Assembly: GCA_041859045.1 (NCBI GenBank)
Contig: JBHELB010000034.1
Location: 1-64,000, forward strand
Source of the DNA: JBHELB01 sp041859045
GTDB lineage: Bacteria; Hydrogenedentota; Hydrogenedentia; Hydrogenedentales; SLHB01
Reading direction: 5' to 3'
Length of the DNA stretch: 64,000 nucleotides
In this document: positions 17,545-26,535 of the stretch, one piece after another
Position numbering within the stretch: the stretch's first letter is position 1
How the letters are laid out: each line of letters starts with the position of its first letter
Made by a program: the position numbers and the translations under genes
Notes under the pieces: model-generated
Told to the model about the DNA's origin: nothing
Database searches by the model: none
What the model saw: the letters and a program-made list of their open reading frames with translations, nothing else

Positions 17545-18143
17545 ACCGAGCCTCCGGCAGCGCCCGCGGGAGCCGCGGCGGGCTGGGGCTTGGGCTGCTT
17601 GAACACGAATGTGCTCAATGTAAACTTCGCCTCGGCCACTCCGTCTTTCTCCTCCTTGATCTCAAGGTCGGAAACGCGCAGGTAGCGCTGATAGCGTTCA
17701 AGACGGTTGATAAAGCTCGCAATCTGATCGAACGAACCGTTGGCCGTCACCGCATATGGAATCGTGGTCTTTCGCTCGTCTTCGAGCAGGGCCAGCGTAT
17801 TGAGCTGTACGGATACGCCCACCTGATTGGCAATAAGCTCGAATTGCTCAAGCAACAAGGGAATTTCCGCCTGAGCGGGCAAACGCCCCTCGAAATCCGC
17901 CACGAGCTGTTGAATCTTGTCGGTCTCGGCCTTGAGCGCCGCGAAGTTCTTCTGCGTGGCGCGGGCTTTGTTGAGCTCAGCGGTCTTGGCGGAGACCAAT
18001 TCCCGCCCCGCGTTGAGTTCCTTGGTCTGCCAGCTATGCACGAAGAACACGAACAGCACCACAAGGAGAGCGGTGATCAACACGATCACACCTACCGCGA
18101 CCCAATCCTTGGGCGTTACTGTGCCTTTGAGAAAGTCGATCAT
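17541..18143 (-). CDS. pilO: Type IV pilus inner-membrane protein PilO
   Basis: A 200-residue single-pass protein. A short cytoplasmic start (MIDFLKGTVTPKDW) precedes a membrane segment (about 15-37), a coiled-coil (SAKTAELNKARATQKNFAAL) and a ferredoxin-like periplasmic domain. LPAQAEIPLLLEQFELIANQ and ASFINRLERYQRYLRV are characteristic of PilO. It pairs with PilN to align the secretin with the inner-membrane motor. Four-base overlaps with both neighbours indicate translational coupling. Confidence 0.9.
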   Translation of the reverse strand: MIDFLKGTVTPKDWVAVGVIVLITALLVVLFVFFVHSWQTKELNAGRELVSAKTAELNKARATQKNFAALKAETDKIQQLVADFEGRLPAQAEIPLLLEQFELIANQVGVSVQLNTLALLEDERKTTIPYAVTANGSFDQIASFINRLERYQRYLRVSDLEIKEEKDGVAEAKFTLSTFVFKQPKPQPAAAPAGAAGGSV

Positions 18144-18841
18144 GACCGTCCTCCTCCCTGGGTGCCTGCGGGGCCAGCCGCGCTTCCCGCCGGAGGAGCA
18201 GTGGCTTGCGGCGCAATCAGATACTCGAGGGAGAAACTCTTCACGGGTTGTTCTTCAAACTCGGTGTCCTCGATCCGCGTGGTGGTGATTCGGAACAAAC
18301 TCGAGAATTCCGGATCCTGTTCCAGGGCCCTGGCCAAAGGGCTCACGTCGCCCGGGGCGTCCTTGGAAGCGACCACATATCCGCCCACCTGCAACACCGA
18401 CTTCTTGACCGGGGTCTCTTTCACGGTGGGCTTCTTCGTGGAAGGATCGATGGTGGTCACCTTTTCGTTGAACGTCTTGTCGGCCACCTTGAGTTCTTTG
18501 AACCAAATGTTGGCCGGCGCCAGCCGCGAAAGATTCCACAGTTGCCGCGACCAAAGGATTCGGCCCTTCACGATCTCGTCGATCGTCTGAATTTTCGTAG
18601 CGAGCTGCTGTTTAAGGTCCACCAACTCGTTCGACTGCTTCACGACATCCGCCAGCGCATCCAGATCACTCTGCAACTGGGCATATTGGGCTTTTTGCGC
18701 CTGAATCCTGCTCTGCGTGGCAAGAAACAGCACCGCCATCGCCGCCACCGCCACCACGAGCAACAACACGGCGAGAATATACGGTACGGGAGTCCGTTTA
18801 ATCGGACGCAGATGGTAGGGAAGCAGGTTGATCTGAATCAT
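18140..18841 (-). CDS. pilN: Type IV pilus assembly protein PilN
   Basis: A 233-residue bitopic membrane protein. It begins with the PilM-binding motif IQINLLPYHLRP, then has a membrane segment (about 20-44), a coiled-coil (LQSDLDALADVVKQSNEL) and a periplasmic fold. The INLLP box is the known PilM contact in type IV pilus systems. The gene overlaps pilM and pilO by four bases on each side. The periplasmic part carries a low-complexity insertion (DPSTKKPTVKETPVKK), so it is somewhat longer than the usual ~180-200 residues. Confidence 0.92.
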   Translation of the reverse strand: MIQINLLPYHLRPIKRTPVPYILAVLLLVVAVAAMAVLFLATQSRIQAQKAQYAQLQSDLDALADVVKQSNELVDLKQQLATKIQTIDEIVKGRILWSRQLWNLSRLAPANIWFKELKVADKTFNEKVTTIDPSTKKPTVKETPVKKSVLQVGGYVVASKDAPGDVSPLARALEQDPEFSSLFRITTTRIEDTEFEEQPVKSFSLEYLIAPQATAPPAGSAAGPAGTQGGGRS

Positions 18842-20049
18842 AGGTCCGCCATTCCCCGCGCGGCCAAGCCCAAGGCCACCATATAAACTGCGGGATTCTC
18901 GTGCAGCCGCTGTACGCCGCGCTCGTCGGCGAATTGAAGCGAACCACTGCCCGGATTAGCGACTTCCACCCGATCGATCCCCAACTCCTCGCTCAGCATG
19001 CCGGGCAACGTCGTAAACTGCGCCGGGCCGCCGCTCAGAATCAAGCGATCCACGGGATGCTCATAAAGTTGATGCTCATAATAGTCCAGCGAGCGGCGCA
19101 ATTCGACCACAAGCCGATTCAGCGGCGAAGTAAGAATTTCGCCAATGCCGCTCGACATCGAACGCTCGGCCGCTTTAGGGGGCGGCGGTGCGCTCGGCGC
19201 GCCGCCCAAGTCGCCCAACTGTCCCAACTCATCGTCCAGCGGATCCAGCAGAGATCCCGCAGAGGGCGGCGGCGGCGGAGCCTCCACGGGGAGAACAGCC
19301 TCTTCGATCACGCTTTCGCCTTTTCCAAAACCGATCAACTGCCGCTCGGCCTCCGCGAAGTCGCAACGCTGCGCCTTCGCGATCGCCTGAATCAACTCGC
19401 GCCCGCCCCAATTGACGTCGCGAATAAAGTTCGATATGCCATTCTTCACGAAGTGAATACTCGTGGACGACGCCCCCAGGTTCACCAGCGCAACGGTTTC
19501 GCCGGGATTCAGCAACCCTGCGGCATCGGCGGCATCGGCCAGCGCCAGCGAATCCACGCTCAGCACCCCGAGCCCAACCTCCGCGGCCTGAGCCACTTGC
19601 ACGCGCGCGTCGATCATCTCATGCTTGGCCGCCACGAGCAGCACCTTGAGCTTCTTTTCCTCACCTTCGGTAATCGGCTCGAGCGGAGTCCAATCGAGAA
19701 AAACTTCCGATAGCTCGTAGGGTATGTTCTGGCCCGCTTCCTTCTCGACCGCGCGCGCCAATTCAGCCGGCGCGAGTTGAGGTAGGCGCGGATAACGGAT
19801 AACCACGTTCTGGCCGGGCAGCGCGCCAACGATCAGGCTCTGACCCAACGGGATGAATCGGATCGCTTCGGAAAGCGCCGAGGCCTGCGCCATAACCGGG
19901 TCGGCACTCATCTGCCCCTGATCCACGACGGCATACCCAGCTTGGTCCACACGCAACCGTCCGCCGCTTCCCCGCGACATCTGGACGGCCTTCACCGAGT
20001 GCGACCCGATATCAATGCCGACCGCTCTGCTTGGCTTTGAGAAAAGCAT
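18838..20049 (-). CDS. pilM: Type IV pilus assembly ATPase-fold protein PilM
   Basis: A 403-residue cytoplasmic actin/FtsA-fold protein that binds PilN and organises the pilus machine. Seen: FSKPSRAVGIDIGSHSVKAV at the N-terminus, AKHEMIDARVQVAQAAEVG, VALVNLGASSTSIHFV and LILSGGPAQF. An Ala/Pro-rich insertion near residues 270-310 is not typical. ATG 20049 has AAGGA six bases upstream; earlier in-frame ATGs lack a Shine-Dalgarno. It is first in the operon, about 120 bases after a consensus promoter. The motor ATPases (pilB/T) and pilC are not in the window. Confidence 0.93.
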   Translation of the reverse strand: MLFSKPSRAVGIDIGSHSVKAVQMSRGSGGRLRVDQAGYAVVDQGQMSADPVMAQASALSEAIRFIPLGQSLIVGALPGQNVVIRYPRLPQLAPAELARAVEKEAGQNIPYELSEVFLDWTPLEPITEGEEKKLKVLLVAAKHEMIDARVQVAQAAEVGLGVLSVDSLALADAADAAGLLNPGETVALVNLGASSTSIHFVKNGISNFIRDVNWGGRELIQAIAKAQRCDFAEAERQLIGFGKGESVIEEAVLPVEAPPPPPSAGSLLDPLDDELGQLGDLGGAPSAPPPPKAAERSMSSGIGEILTSPLNRLVVELRRSLDYYEHQLYEHPVDRLILSGGPAQFTTLPGMLSEELGIDRVEVANPGSGSLQFADERGVQRLHENPAVYMVALGLAARGMADL

Positions 20050-20177
20050 CGCGCGTCCTTCCGCCATCGACTCAGCACGCCACGGCGAACCCACCCCACT
20101 GACTTCGGATGAACCCCCGTGCTGCAGATCGCCTTCCGCGTGCCGACCAACAGCTCTTGGTCTTTATTCCATTCTCA

Positions 20178-20206
20178 ATAGTACCAAAAATACGACGCGC
20201 TGTCAA
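20178..20206 (-). promoter_or_regulatory. Promoter of the pilMNOPQ operon
   Basis: On the minus strand TTGACA, a 17-base spacer and TACTAT. The predicted start near 20171 gives a leader of about 120 bases before pilM. The remaining intergenic DNA, 20207-20499, is AT-richer than its surroundings and shows no gene or clear structure. Confidence 0.8.
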
Positions 20207-20499
20207 TACTTTATTCTTCGCCTCGCCGAACGGACGATTCTGTCTATTTCGCCGAAGCGGGCGGAAAATCGCCATATCTCACGAATTTTCACCCCATTCC
20301 GACTCAGGAATCACCTCCCATTTCACAAACAGCACTGACTAATTCAATAAAAACTCGCCGTAGTCCGTTGACTTTTGCCGCCATTCCGGTAAATTTCCAG
20401 AGGCCAGCCCGCCAGAGGCATTCAATGCCGCTGTAGGGTTTGGGGGGCATATGAGAGATAGCCCTTTCGTCCAAGCCCGCGGCGGTTCTGGGGTAGCTC

Positions 20500-21882
20500 C
20501 TACGCCGTGCCGCCGACGGTGAGCTCGCGGATGCGCAGGGTGGGTTGGGCGTGGGTGACGGGTGCGCCTTGGCCTTTCTTGCCGCAGGTGCCGACGCCGA
20601 ATCCTAGGTCGTTGCCGATGGCCTCGATCGCGCACATGGCGTCGGGGCCGTTGCCGATAAGCGTCGCGCCGCGCACGGGCGTTTCCGCCTTGCCGTTGCG
20701 GATGAGATAACCTTCGCTGACCTCGAATACGAAGTCGCCGTTGAGGGGATTGACCTGTCCGCCGCCCATCTTTTTCACGAACAACCCGGAGTGCGTCTCG
20801 CGCAGAATCGTCTCCGGGTCCGCGGCGCCGGGCAGGATCATCGTATTCGTCATGCGCGGGATAGGCAGATGCCCGTACGACTCCCGGCGGCCGTTGCCTG
20901 TGGGGGCGTAGGAGAGTTTGCGCGAGGTCTTGAGGTCGTTCATATAGCGCACCAACCGGCCATTTTCGATTAACACGGTGCGTTGCGCGGGGGTACCTTC
21001 GTCATCAAAATGGAAAGAGCCGCGCTTACCCCCCAGCGTCGCGTCGTCAACCACGCTGACCTCCGGCGCGGCGACCATCTCGCCCAAACGCCCGGCGTAC
21101 TTAGAGAGCCCCTTGTCGATCGCGTCCGCCTCAAGCCCGTGACCGACGGCCTCGTGCACCATCGTGCCGCCCGCGGCGCTGCTGAGCACGACGGGCATGC
21201 GCCCGGCCGGCGCGGGGGCGGCCTCGAGCATCAGACATGCCTGCGCGGCGGCTTCGCGCGCCAGGGCGATGGGATCTTCCGCGTCGAAGAGTTCGTACCC
21301 GGCGGACGCTGCGGCGACGCGGTAGCCGGTCTGTAGAAGGCCCTTGTCCGCCGCGACGACTTGAATGACGAGCAAGGTTTGCGGGCGTGCGTCTTCGACA
21401 AAGCGGCCCAGCGAGTTCACCACGGTGAATCTCCGGTGGGCATCGGCGTAGCGAATGCTGGCCTGTGCAATACGCGGATCGAACGCGCGTACCGCCGCGT
21501 TGACTTCGGCCACCAGCCGCAGCTTTTCCTCCATCGGCACACCGCGCGTGTCGCGGCGCGGCGTGGTTTCCGCGCGCTCGGGATGAAACTCGAAACACGC
21601 GTCTCCGCGGCGGCCTGTCGCACCCGCCGCTACGGTGGCGGCAAGTTGAAGCAGGCCATCGAGCGAGAGATCGTTGGTATGCGCGAACAGCGTGCGATCG
21701 CCGAGCAGCACGCGAATGCCCGCGCCCGCTTCCACACCGCTTAGGATGCGCTCGGTGCGGTTGTCATCGAAACCGATGCTCGACGACGCGCGTTCCTCCA
21801 CATAGATCTCGGCCCAGTCTCCGCCATTGGACAGCGCGCGGGAGAGAATCGCCTCCGCGTGGCGTTCGAGATCCGTCACCAT
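20500..21882 (-). CDS. tldD: Metalloprotease TldD
   Basis: A 460-residue protein of the TldD/PmbA (U62) family, cytoplasmic zinc proteases that process peptides such as modified leader peptides and degrade unfolded chains. Seen: the metal motif HEAVGHGLEAD (His243, His248), SFHFDDEGTPAQRT, MTNTMILPG, and the C-terminal GTCGKKGQ that helps bind metal. The presence of the HExxxH motif marks it as TldD rather than TldE/PmbA, which lacks it. TldE usually forms a heterodimer with TldD but is not adjacent here. It starts eight bases after the nucleotidyltransferase gene, so the two are one transcript. A GTG at codon 2 is an alternative start. Confidence 0.94.
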   Translation of the reverse strand: MVTDLERHAEAILSRALSNGGDWAEIYVEERASSSIGFDDNRTERILSGVEAGAGIRVLLGDRTLFAHTNDLSLDGLLQLAATVAAGATGRRGDACFEFHPERAETTPRRDTRGVPMEEKLRLVAEVNAAVRAFDPRIAQASIRYADAHRRFTVVNSLGRFVEDARPQTLLVIQVVAADKGLLQTGYRVAAASAGYELFDAEDPIALAREAAAQACLMLEAAPAPAGRMPVVLSSAAGGTMVHEAVGHGLEADAIDKGLSKYAGRLGEMVAAPEVSVVDDATLGGKRGSFHFDDEGTPAQRTVLIENGRLVRYMNDLKTSRKLSYAPTGNGRRESYGHLPIPRMTNTMILPGAADPETILRETHSGLFVKKMGGGQVNPLNGDFVFEVSEGYLIRNGKAETPVRGATLIGNGPDAMCAIEAIGNDLGFGVGTCGKKGQGAPVTHAQPTLRIRELTVGGTA

Positions 21883-21890
21883 ATGTTCCT

Positions 21891-23108
21891 TTACTTGGGT
21901 GGAATGCGCCGGACCTCGGTGATGTCTTTACGCACCACCTCGCCGGGGAAGGTGCTTGTGCCCGGCCACAACTTGCGGCCAGGGTAGAGTGACGTGTTGA
22001 TGCCGGTGTGCACGTCGTCGCCGACAATCGTGCCCAGCTTGCGCCGACCGGTATCGACGGCGAGGCCTTTGACGATCGACATGATGTTTTTGCCGTCGTG
22101 CCGCAGGTTCGCGGTGATCGTGCCGCAGCCGAAGTTGGAGCGCTCGCCGATGATGCTGTCGCCAACGTAGCTCAGGTGCGGCACGGCGGCCTTCCGCATG
22201 AGGATGCTGTTCTTGATCTCAACCGCGTGCCCGACCTTCGCGCCGTCCTCGAGCGTCGTGCCCGGACGCAGCCAGCAATTGGGCCCCACCGTGCAGTTCT
22301 CGCCGATATACACCGGGCCCTCGATGATCGCGCCGGGCCGGATGACGCTGCCCTTGCCGACGACAACGCGTCCGCTGAGGTGCGCGCCCGGGCTGACTTC
22401 GCCCTCGATGCGCTGTTCGGCGATGGCGTTGATCATAAACTCGTTTGCCGCGAGCAGATGCCACGGATAGCCGATCGCCAGCCAGTAGCCGGTCATTTCG
22501 ACGGTGTAAAACGGGCCGCGTTCGGCGAGCGTTTGAATCGCGGACGTGATTTCGATCTCGCCCCGGGGCGACGGCGGCGTGGCGCGCAACACGTCGAACA
22601 CCGCCGGCGTGAACCGGTACGCGCCGACGTTGGCAAGGTTCGAGAAGATCTCCTCGGGCTTCTCCACCAGCCGCTTCACGCGGCCCTCGGCGTCCACGTC
22701 GTAGATGCCGTAGAGGCGCGGATCGGCCACGACCTTCACCAACGCCGCCTGCTCGTACTCCGCGAGCCGTGCGAGGTCTTCCGGCGCATAAAGATCGTCA
22801 CCGTTCATCGCCAGGAACGGCCCTGTGATCGCGTGCGCGCACTGGAGGATGGCGTGACCCGTGCCGTGCTGCTCTTCCTGCACCACATAGCGCAGGCGAA
22901 TGCCACGGTACTCCGCACCGAAGGCCGCTTCGATCATCTCGCGGCGGTAACCGACAACAATGATCGCTTCGTCGATGACCCCGTGCAGGGCATCGAGCTG
23001 GCGCGCGAGGATCGGCTGGTTCAAGACCCGGAGCAACGGCTTCGGGCGCGTGAGCGTGAGCGGGTACGTCCGCGTGGATTGTCCCGCCGCCATGATGATC
23101 GCCTGCAT
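21891..23108 (-). CDS. Bifunctional sugar-1-phosphate nucleotidylyltransferase / left-handed beta-helix transferase (GlmU-like)
   Basis: A 405-residue two-domain enzyme. The N-terminal nucleotidyltransferase (1 to about 230) has MAAGQSTRTYPLTLTRPKPL and NGDDLY. The C-terminal hexapeptide beta-helix (about 245-370) has repeats such as GPVYIGENCTVGPNCWLRPG and SNFGCGTITANLRHDG. It probably makes UDP-GlcNAc or a related NDP-sugar for the envelope. The first motif is of the RmlA/archaeal bifunctional type rather than bacterial GlmU, and it is shorter than the ~450 residues of GlmU. It lies between trpS and tldD on the same strand. Confidence 0.85.
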   Translation of the reverse strand: MQAIIMAAGQSTRTYPLTLTRPKPLLRVLNQPILARQLDALHGVIDEAIIVVGYRREMIEAAFGAEYRGIRLRYVVQEEQHGTGHAILQCAHAITGPFLAMNGDDLYAPEDLARLAEYEQAALVKVVADPRLYGIYDVDAEGRVKRLVEKPEEIFSNLANVGAYRFTPAVFDVLRATPPSPRGEIEITSAIQTLAERGPFYTVEMTGYWLAIGYPWHLLAANEFMINAIAEQRIEGEVSPGAHLSGRVVVGKGSVIRPGAIIEGPVYIGENCTVGPNCWLRPGTTLEDGAKVGHAVEIKNSILMRKAAVPHLSYVGDSIIGERSNFGCGTITANLRHDGKNIMSIVKGLAVDTGRRKLGTIVGDDVHTGINTSLYPGRKLWPGTSTFPGEVVRKDITEVRRIPPK

Positions 23109-23138
23109 ACCGCGTCCTCCTCGTGTACCAATGCCGCG

Positions 23139-24203
23139 CTATGCGCGGAACAGGCTTCGGCCCAGGCCCATCGCCTCTTTGCAGCGCTCGACGGTTTCCA
23201 ACGCGACCGGCGTCACCTTTTTGGCGTTGGCGATCAGGAAGTCCTTCACGAACTCGTCGTTGTTGTCCGGCGCGTTAAAGCGTTCGATGATCGGCGCGTT
23301 AAATTTCGAGGCATATTCGGCGAGCGTCGTCTTGAGCACGCCGTAGAACTTCTCGCCGCGACGGTACTTGCCGAGGAAATCGAGATAGACCTCCTCCGGG
23401 GCGAGCAAGTGCAACAGGCGGTACAGCGCGCCCAGGCTCGGCGGCATTTTCGGAATCACCACATCCGGGTCGTTGCTCTCGGTGTCGAGCGGCAGCGGGT
23501 CGGTCGTCGTTTGGACGCCTTTGATCCGCGCCAGCACCGCCTTCGGGTCGTCGAGCAGGTCGAGGGTGTTGTTCTCGCTCTTGCCCATCTTCTCCGACCC
23601 ATCAAGACCCGGCAGACGCAGGGCATTACGCGAGACCGACTTGGGCACTTTAAGCGCCTCGCCGAACCGGTGATTGAACTTCTGCGCGATGTCCATCGCC
23701 ATTTCCACGTGCTGGCGTTGGTCATCGCCCACCGGCACGATGTCCGCGCGCACGATCAGGATGTCCGCCGCCATCAGCACCGGGTAGCCGAGCAGCCCGT
23801 AGGACAACGGGTTGCCCTCCACCTCGCCGCCGCCGTTGGCGATAAGTTTGCCCATCTTGTCCTTGTACGTCGTACCGCGTTCGAGGTGGCCGATGTTCGT
23901 GATCATGCCCAGCAGCAGGGCCAGCTCGGCCGTGCAGGGCAGATCGCTCTGGCGGTAAATCACCGATTTCTTCGGGTCCAACCCGCACGCGACATACGTG
24001 CGCAGCATGTCGAGGGTTTGACGGTAGAAATCTTGCGGCTCCGTCACGGTCGTCAACGCATGGTAATCGGCAATGAAGTAGTAACAGGAGTGGCCCTGCT
24101 CCTGCAGATCGAGAAACGCCTTGATCGCGCCGAAATAGTTTCCGTAATGCAACCGCCCTGTGGGACGGATTCCGGACAGAATGATTTCCTGCTTGACGGA
24201 CAT
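23139..24203 (-). CDS. trpS: Tryptophanyl-tRNA synthetase
   Basis: A 354-residue class Ic synthetase that charges tRNA-Trp. Seen: GIRPTGRLHYGNYFGA with the HIGH variant HYGN at residues 19-22, the Trp-pocket segment YFIADYHALTT, and KMGKS at 205-209 (KMSKS variant). Start MSVKQEIILSG is preceded by AAGGA at 8-base spacing; the frame extends further upstream without support. The long leader contains an inverted repeat. It is followed 30 bases later by the nucleotidyltransferase gene and probably co-transcribed with it. Confidence 0.96.
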   Translation of the reverse strand: MSVKQEIILSGIRPTGRLHYGNYFGAIKAFLDLQEQGHSCYYFIADYHALTTVTEPQDFYRQTLDMLRTYVACGLDPKKSVIYRQSDLPCTAELALLLGMITNIGHLERGTTYKDKMGKLIANGGGEVEGNPLSYGLLGYPVLMAADILIVRADIVPVGDDQRQHVEMAMDIAQKFNHRFGEALKVPKSVSRNALRLPGLDGSEKMGKSENNTLDLLDDPKAVLARIKGVQTTTDPLPLDTESNDPDVVIPKMPPSLGALYRLLHLLAPEEVYLDFLGKYRRGEKFYGVLKTTLAEYASKFNAPIIERFNAPDNNDEFVKDFLIANAKKVTPVALETVERCKEAMGLGRSLFRA

Positions 24204-24296
24204 GATCTGAATCCTTTGATCGATTGGAGACGGTGCCTTCCGCCCCGCGAAGCCTTCGTGCTGCACCCACCTTGGGCCGGATTTCCACTCAAAACA

Positions 24297-24370
24297 CGCT
24301 AAAGCATTTCAAAAAATGGCGTGGCCGTTTTCCGAGGTCTATCCCGCGCCGTTTTTTGAAATGCGTAGCG
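24297..24370. repeat. Long inverted repeat in the trpS leader
   Basis: Arms 24297-24321 and 24347-24370 are complementary over about 25 bases with about three mismatches (core GCATTTCAAAAAA). They are separated by 25 bases. On the trpS transcript this would be a stable hairpin between the putative promoter and the start codon. No T-box signature is visible. Confidence 0.6.
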
Positions 24371-24404
24371 CCAAGTGGCTACGGCTTTGCTTAAACTGCG
24401 CTAG

Positions 24405-24434
24405 AATGTAGCGGAATCGCGCGGAAGAGTCCAA
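24405..24434 (-). promoter_or_regulatory. Possible trpS promoter
   Basis: On the minus strand TTGGAC, an 18-base spacer and TACATT, placed between the end of pgeF and the inverted repeat. Weak match. Confidence 0.4.
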
Positions 24435-24446
24435 TCGGATTGAGTA

Positions 24447-25127
24447 TCAACAGGAATTGAGCGCCAGCAGGCCCATGTTCCGCTGGCCGTCAGGGTTTGC
24501 TCGGTGCGAATGAAAGCGGCCGTCGGAGATCGTGCAAATTCGTGAGATCTCTATGGCGGAGTCCGCGAGACCGGTCTCGATAAGTTGCTGCCGGTTCGCG
24601 CCCCAGAGATCGAGGCAGCGGCCCTGCACGGGCAAGCCCGCCTCCTGCCACTGCGCCGCGAGTTCCGGCGAGACTTCATAGCGCGCTGGCCCGGCGCTTG
24701 GACCAATCACCGCGTGGAGGTCGGCGGGCGCGCACCCGTACGCATCGCGCAAGGCGGTCACGGCGTGAGCGACGACGCGGTGAAACGTGCCTTCGCGCCC
24801 GGCATGCACGAGCGCAATCGCGCGTCGCACGGGATCGAGAAGGTAGACGGGAACGCAGTCGGCAGTGAACACGGCCAGCGGCAGACCGGGGACGTTCGTG
24901 ATCAGCGCGTCGGCTTCGCCCAAGACACCGTGTTGGCCCGCGCGGGCTTCGATCACCGTGACGCCGTGCACTTGCCGCACGCTGGCGACATCCTCTGGAT
25001 TCACACCGCAGGCCTGGCAGAACGCACGTCGGCCCGGGCTGTCGGGAGGCCGACAATCTCCCTCGGTCTTGCCAGAAAACGCCGCGACAGCCGCGCCGCG
25101 CGACTCGAGGTGCACGAACCGAATCAC
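24447..25127 (-). CDS. Laccase-domain protein YfiH/PgeF (polyphenol oxidase family)
   Basis: A 226-residue protein of the YfiH/YlmD family, copper/zinc-binding enzymes linked to peptidoglycan editing and to purine-nucleoside phosphorolysis. The three metal ligands are present: His54 in SVRQVHGVTV, Cys91 in TADCVPVYL and His108 in ALVHAGREGT. The long upstream frame overlaps hslU deeply and is not family-like; the natural start is GTG 25127, whose GTGA overlaps the TGA stop of hslU. This implies translational coupling. C-terminal FHSHRANPDGQRNMG is typical of the family. Confidence 0.9.
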   Translation of the reverse strand: MIRFVHLESRGAAVAAFSGKTEGDCRPPDSPGRRAFCQACGVNPEDVASVRQVHGVTVIEARAGQHGVLGEADALITNVPGLPLAVFTADCVPVYLLDPVRRAIALVHAGREGTFHRVVAHAVTALRDAYGCAPADLHAVIGPSAGPARYEVSPELAAQWQEAGLPVQGRCLDLWGANRQQLIETGLADSAIEISRICTISDGRFHSHRANPDGQRNMGLLALNSC

Positions 25128-26512
25128 AGGATGTACTGGCTCACGTCGCGGCGCTCCATGATCCGCGTGAGGCGGCGGGCGGCCTCGGCGGCATCGAGCC
25201 GTAAACGACGTTCCGTCAGATCGGGCGCGTCGAACAACACGTCCTCGAGCAGGCATTCCATGATCGTATGCAACCGCCGCGCGCCGATGTTCTCCGCTTC
25301 TTCGTTGACTTGTTGGCACACTTCGGCGAGTTTGACGACGGCATCTTCCGTGATTTCGACCTCGATGCCCTCGGTCGCCAAGAGTGCTTGATACTGCTTG
25401 ATAAGCGAATTCTCGGGCTCGCGCAGGATGCGCGCGAAATCTTCCGCGTTCAGACTGGACAGTTCGACGCGAATCGGGAAACGTCCCTGCAGTTCGGGGA
25501 TGAGATCCGAAACTTTCGTCATGTGGAACGCGCCCGCGGCGATGAACAGGATGTGATCCGTGCGCACAGGCCCGTGTTTGGTGGTGACGGTGCTCCCTTC
25601 GACAATGGGAAGAATGTCGCGCTGCACCCCTTCGCGCGACACATCCGGTCCCGAAGATCGCGCGCTGCCACGGCCCGCGATCTTGTCGATCTCGTCGAGA
25701 AACACGATCCCCGTGTTCTCCGTGCGCCAGATCGCATCTCGCTGCGCCGCGTCCATGTCGATAAGTTGAGCGATTTCTTCCTCAATCAAAATGCGGCGCG
25801 CGTCGGCAACCGTCACACGGCGGCGGCGCGTCTGTTGCGGGGCCAGGCGGCCAAGCATTTCCTGGAAGTTGAAGCCCATTTCCTCAAGCCCGGTATTCGA
25901 AAACACCTGCATCGTCGAGAGCGGCGGAGCGTCGCGGGTCTCAACGTCAATCTCGCGGTCCTCGAGTTCGCCCGCGGCCAATTTCTTCTGCAAGATCTCG
26001 CGCGTACGGTTTTCTGCGGCCTGCTCGGGAGTAATTACAGCAGGGCCTTCGTCGCCGCTGCTGGGATCGTTGGGGTTGAAGGCGCGCGGCGTGCGCGTGG
26101 GCTGCGGAGGTAGCAGCAGCTCGAGCAGACGGTGCTCGGCGCGCTCCTGCGCACGCGGTGTGACGGCGCGACGCTGCTCGTCGCGGGCCATCTGCACCGC
26201 CACTTCCGTTAACTCGCGGATCATCGACTCGCAATCGCGCCCCACATAGCCGACCTCGGTAAACTTCGACGCCTCGACCTTGATAAATGGCGCGTCGGCG
26301 AGCTTGGCCAACCGCCGCGCGATCTCTGTCTTGCCCACGCCCGTCGGCCCGATGAGGATGATGTTCTTTGGCGTAACCTCGTTGCGCAGGTGCTCGGGGA
26401 TCTGTTGGCGGCGCCAGCGGTTGCGCAGTGCAATCGCAACTTTCCGCTTGGCCTCGGTTTGGCCGATGATGTATTTGTCGAGTTCCTCGACGATCTGTTT
26501 TGGGGTCTGCAT
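25124..26512 (-). CDS. hslU: ATP-dependent protease ATPase subunit HslU
   Basis: A 462-residue AAA+ unfoldase of the HslUV protease. Seen: TPKQIVEELDKYIIGQTEAK at the N-terminus, Walker A GPTGVGKTE, IVFLDEIDKIA (Walker B), the intermediate domain, and sensor region QGRFPIRVEL. The C-terminus ends SQYIL, matching the short hydrophobic tail HslU inserts into HslV. Start MQTPKQ replaces the longer frame. The partner protease hslV, usually immediately upstream, is not adjacent; rpiB takes that place. It sits in the ctpA-to-pgeF operon. Confidence 0.96.
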   Translation of the reverse strand: MQTPKQIVEELDKYIIGQTEAKRKVAIALRNRWRRQQIPEHLRNEVTPKNIILIGPTGVGKTEIARRLAKLADAPFIKVEASKFTEVGYVGRDCESMIRELTEVAVQMARDEQRRAVTPRAQERAEHRLLELLLPPQPTRTPRAFNPNDPSSGDEGPAVITPEQAAENRTREILQKKLAAGELEDREIDVETRDAPPLSTMQVFSNTGLEEMGFNFQEMLGRLAPQQTRRRRVTVADARRILIEEEIAQLIDMDAAQRDAIWRTENTGIVFLDEIDKIAGRGSARSSGPDVSREGVQRDILPIVEGSTVTTKHGPVRTDHILFIAAGAFHMTKVSDLIPELQGRFPIRVELSSLNAEDFARILREPENSLIKQYQALLATEGIEVEITEDAVVKLAEVCQQVNEEAENIGARRLHTIMECLLEDVLFDAPDLTERRLRLDAAEAARRLTRIMERRDVSQYIL

Positions 26513-26535
26513 CGCGCGGCCTCCTTCAGCGGGGC

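Noticed and set aside
20371..20400. TTGACT..AAATTT promoter on the plus strand
   Set aside because: The -10 match is poor and no plus-strand gene follows.
22008..24302. 764-codon open frame opposite the nucleotidyltransferase and trpS genes
   Set aside because: Both opposite genes are certain; the translation is a low-quality His/Arg-rich shadow.
24204..24446. T-box riboswitch before trpS
   Set aside because: The conserved T-box core and a downstream terminator are not seen; only a long inverted repeat is.
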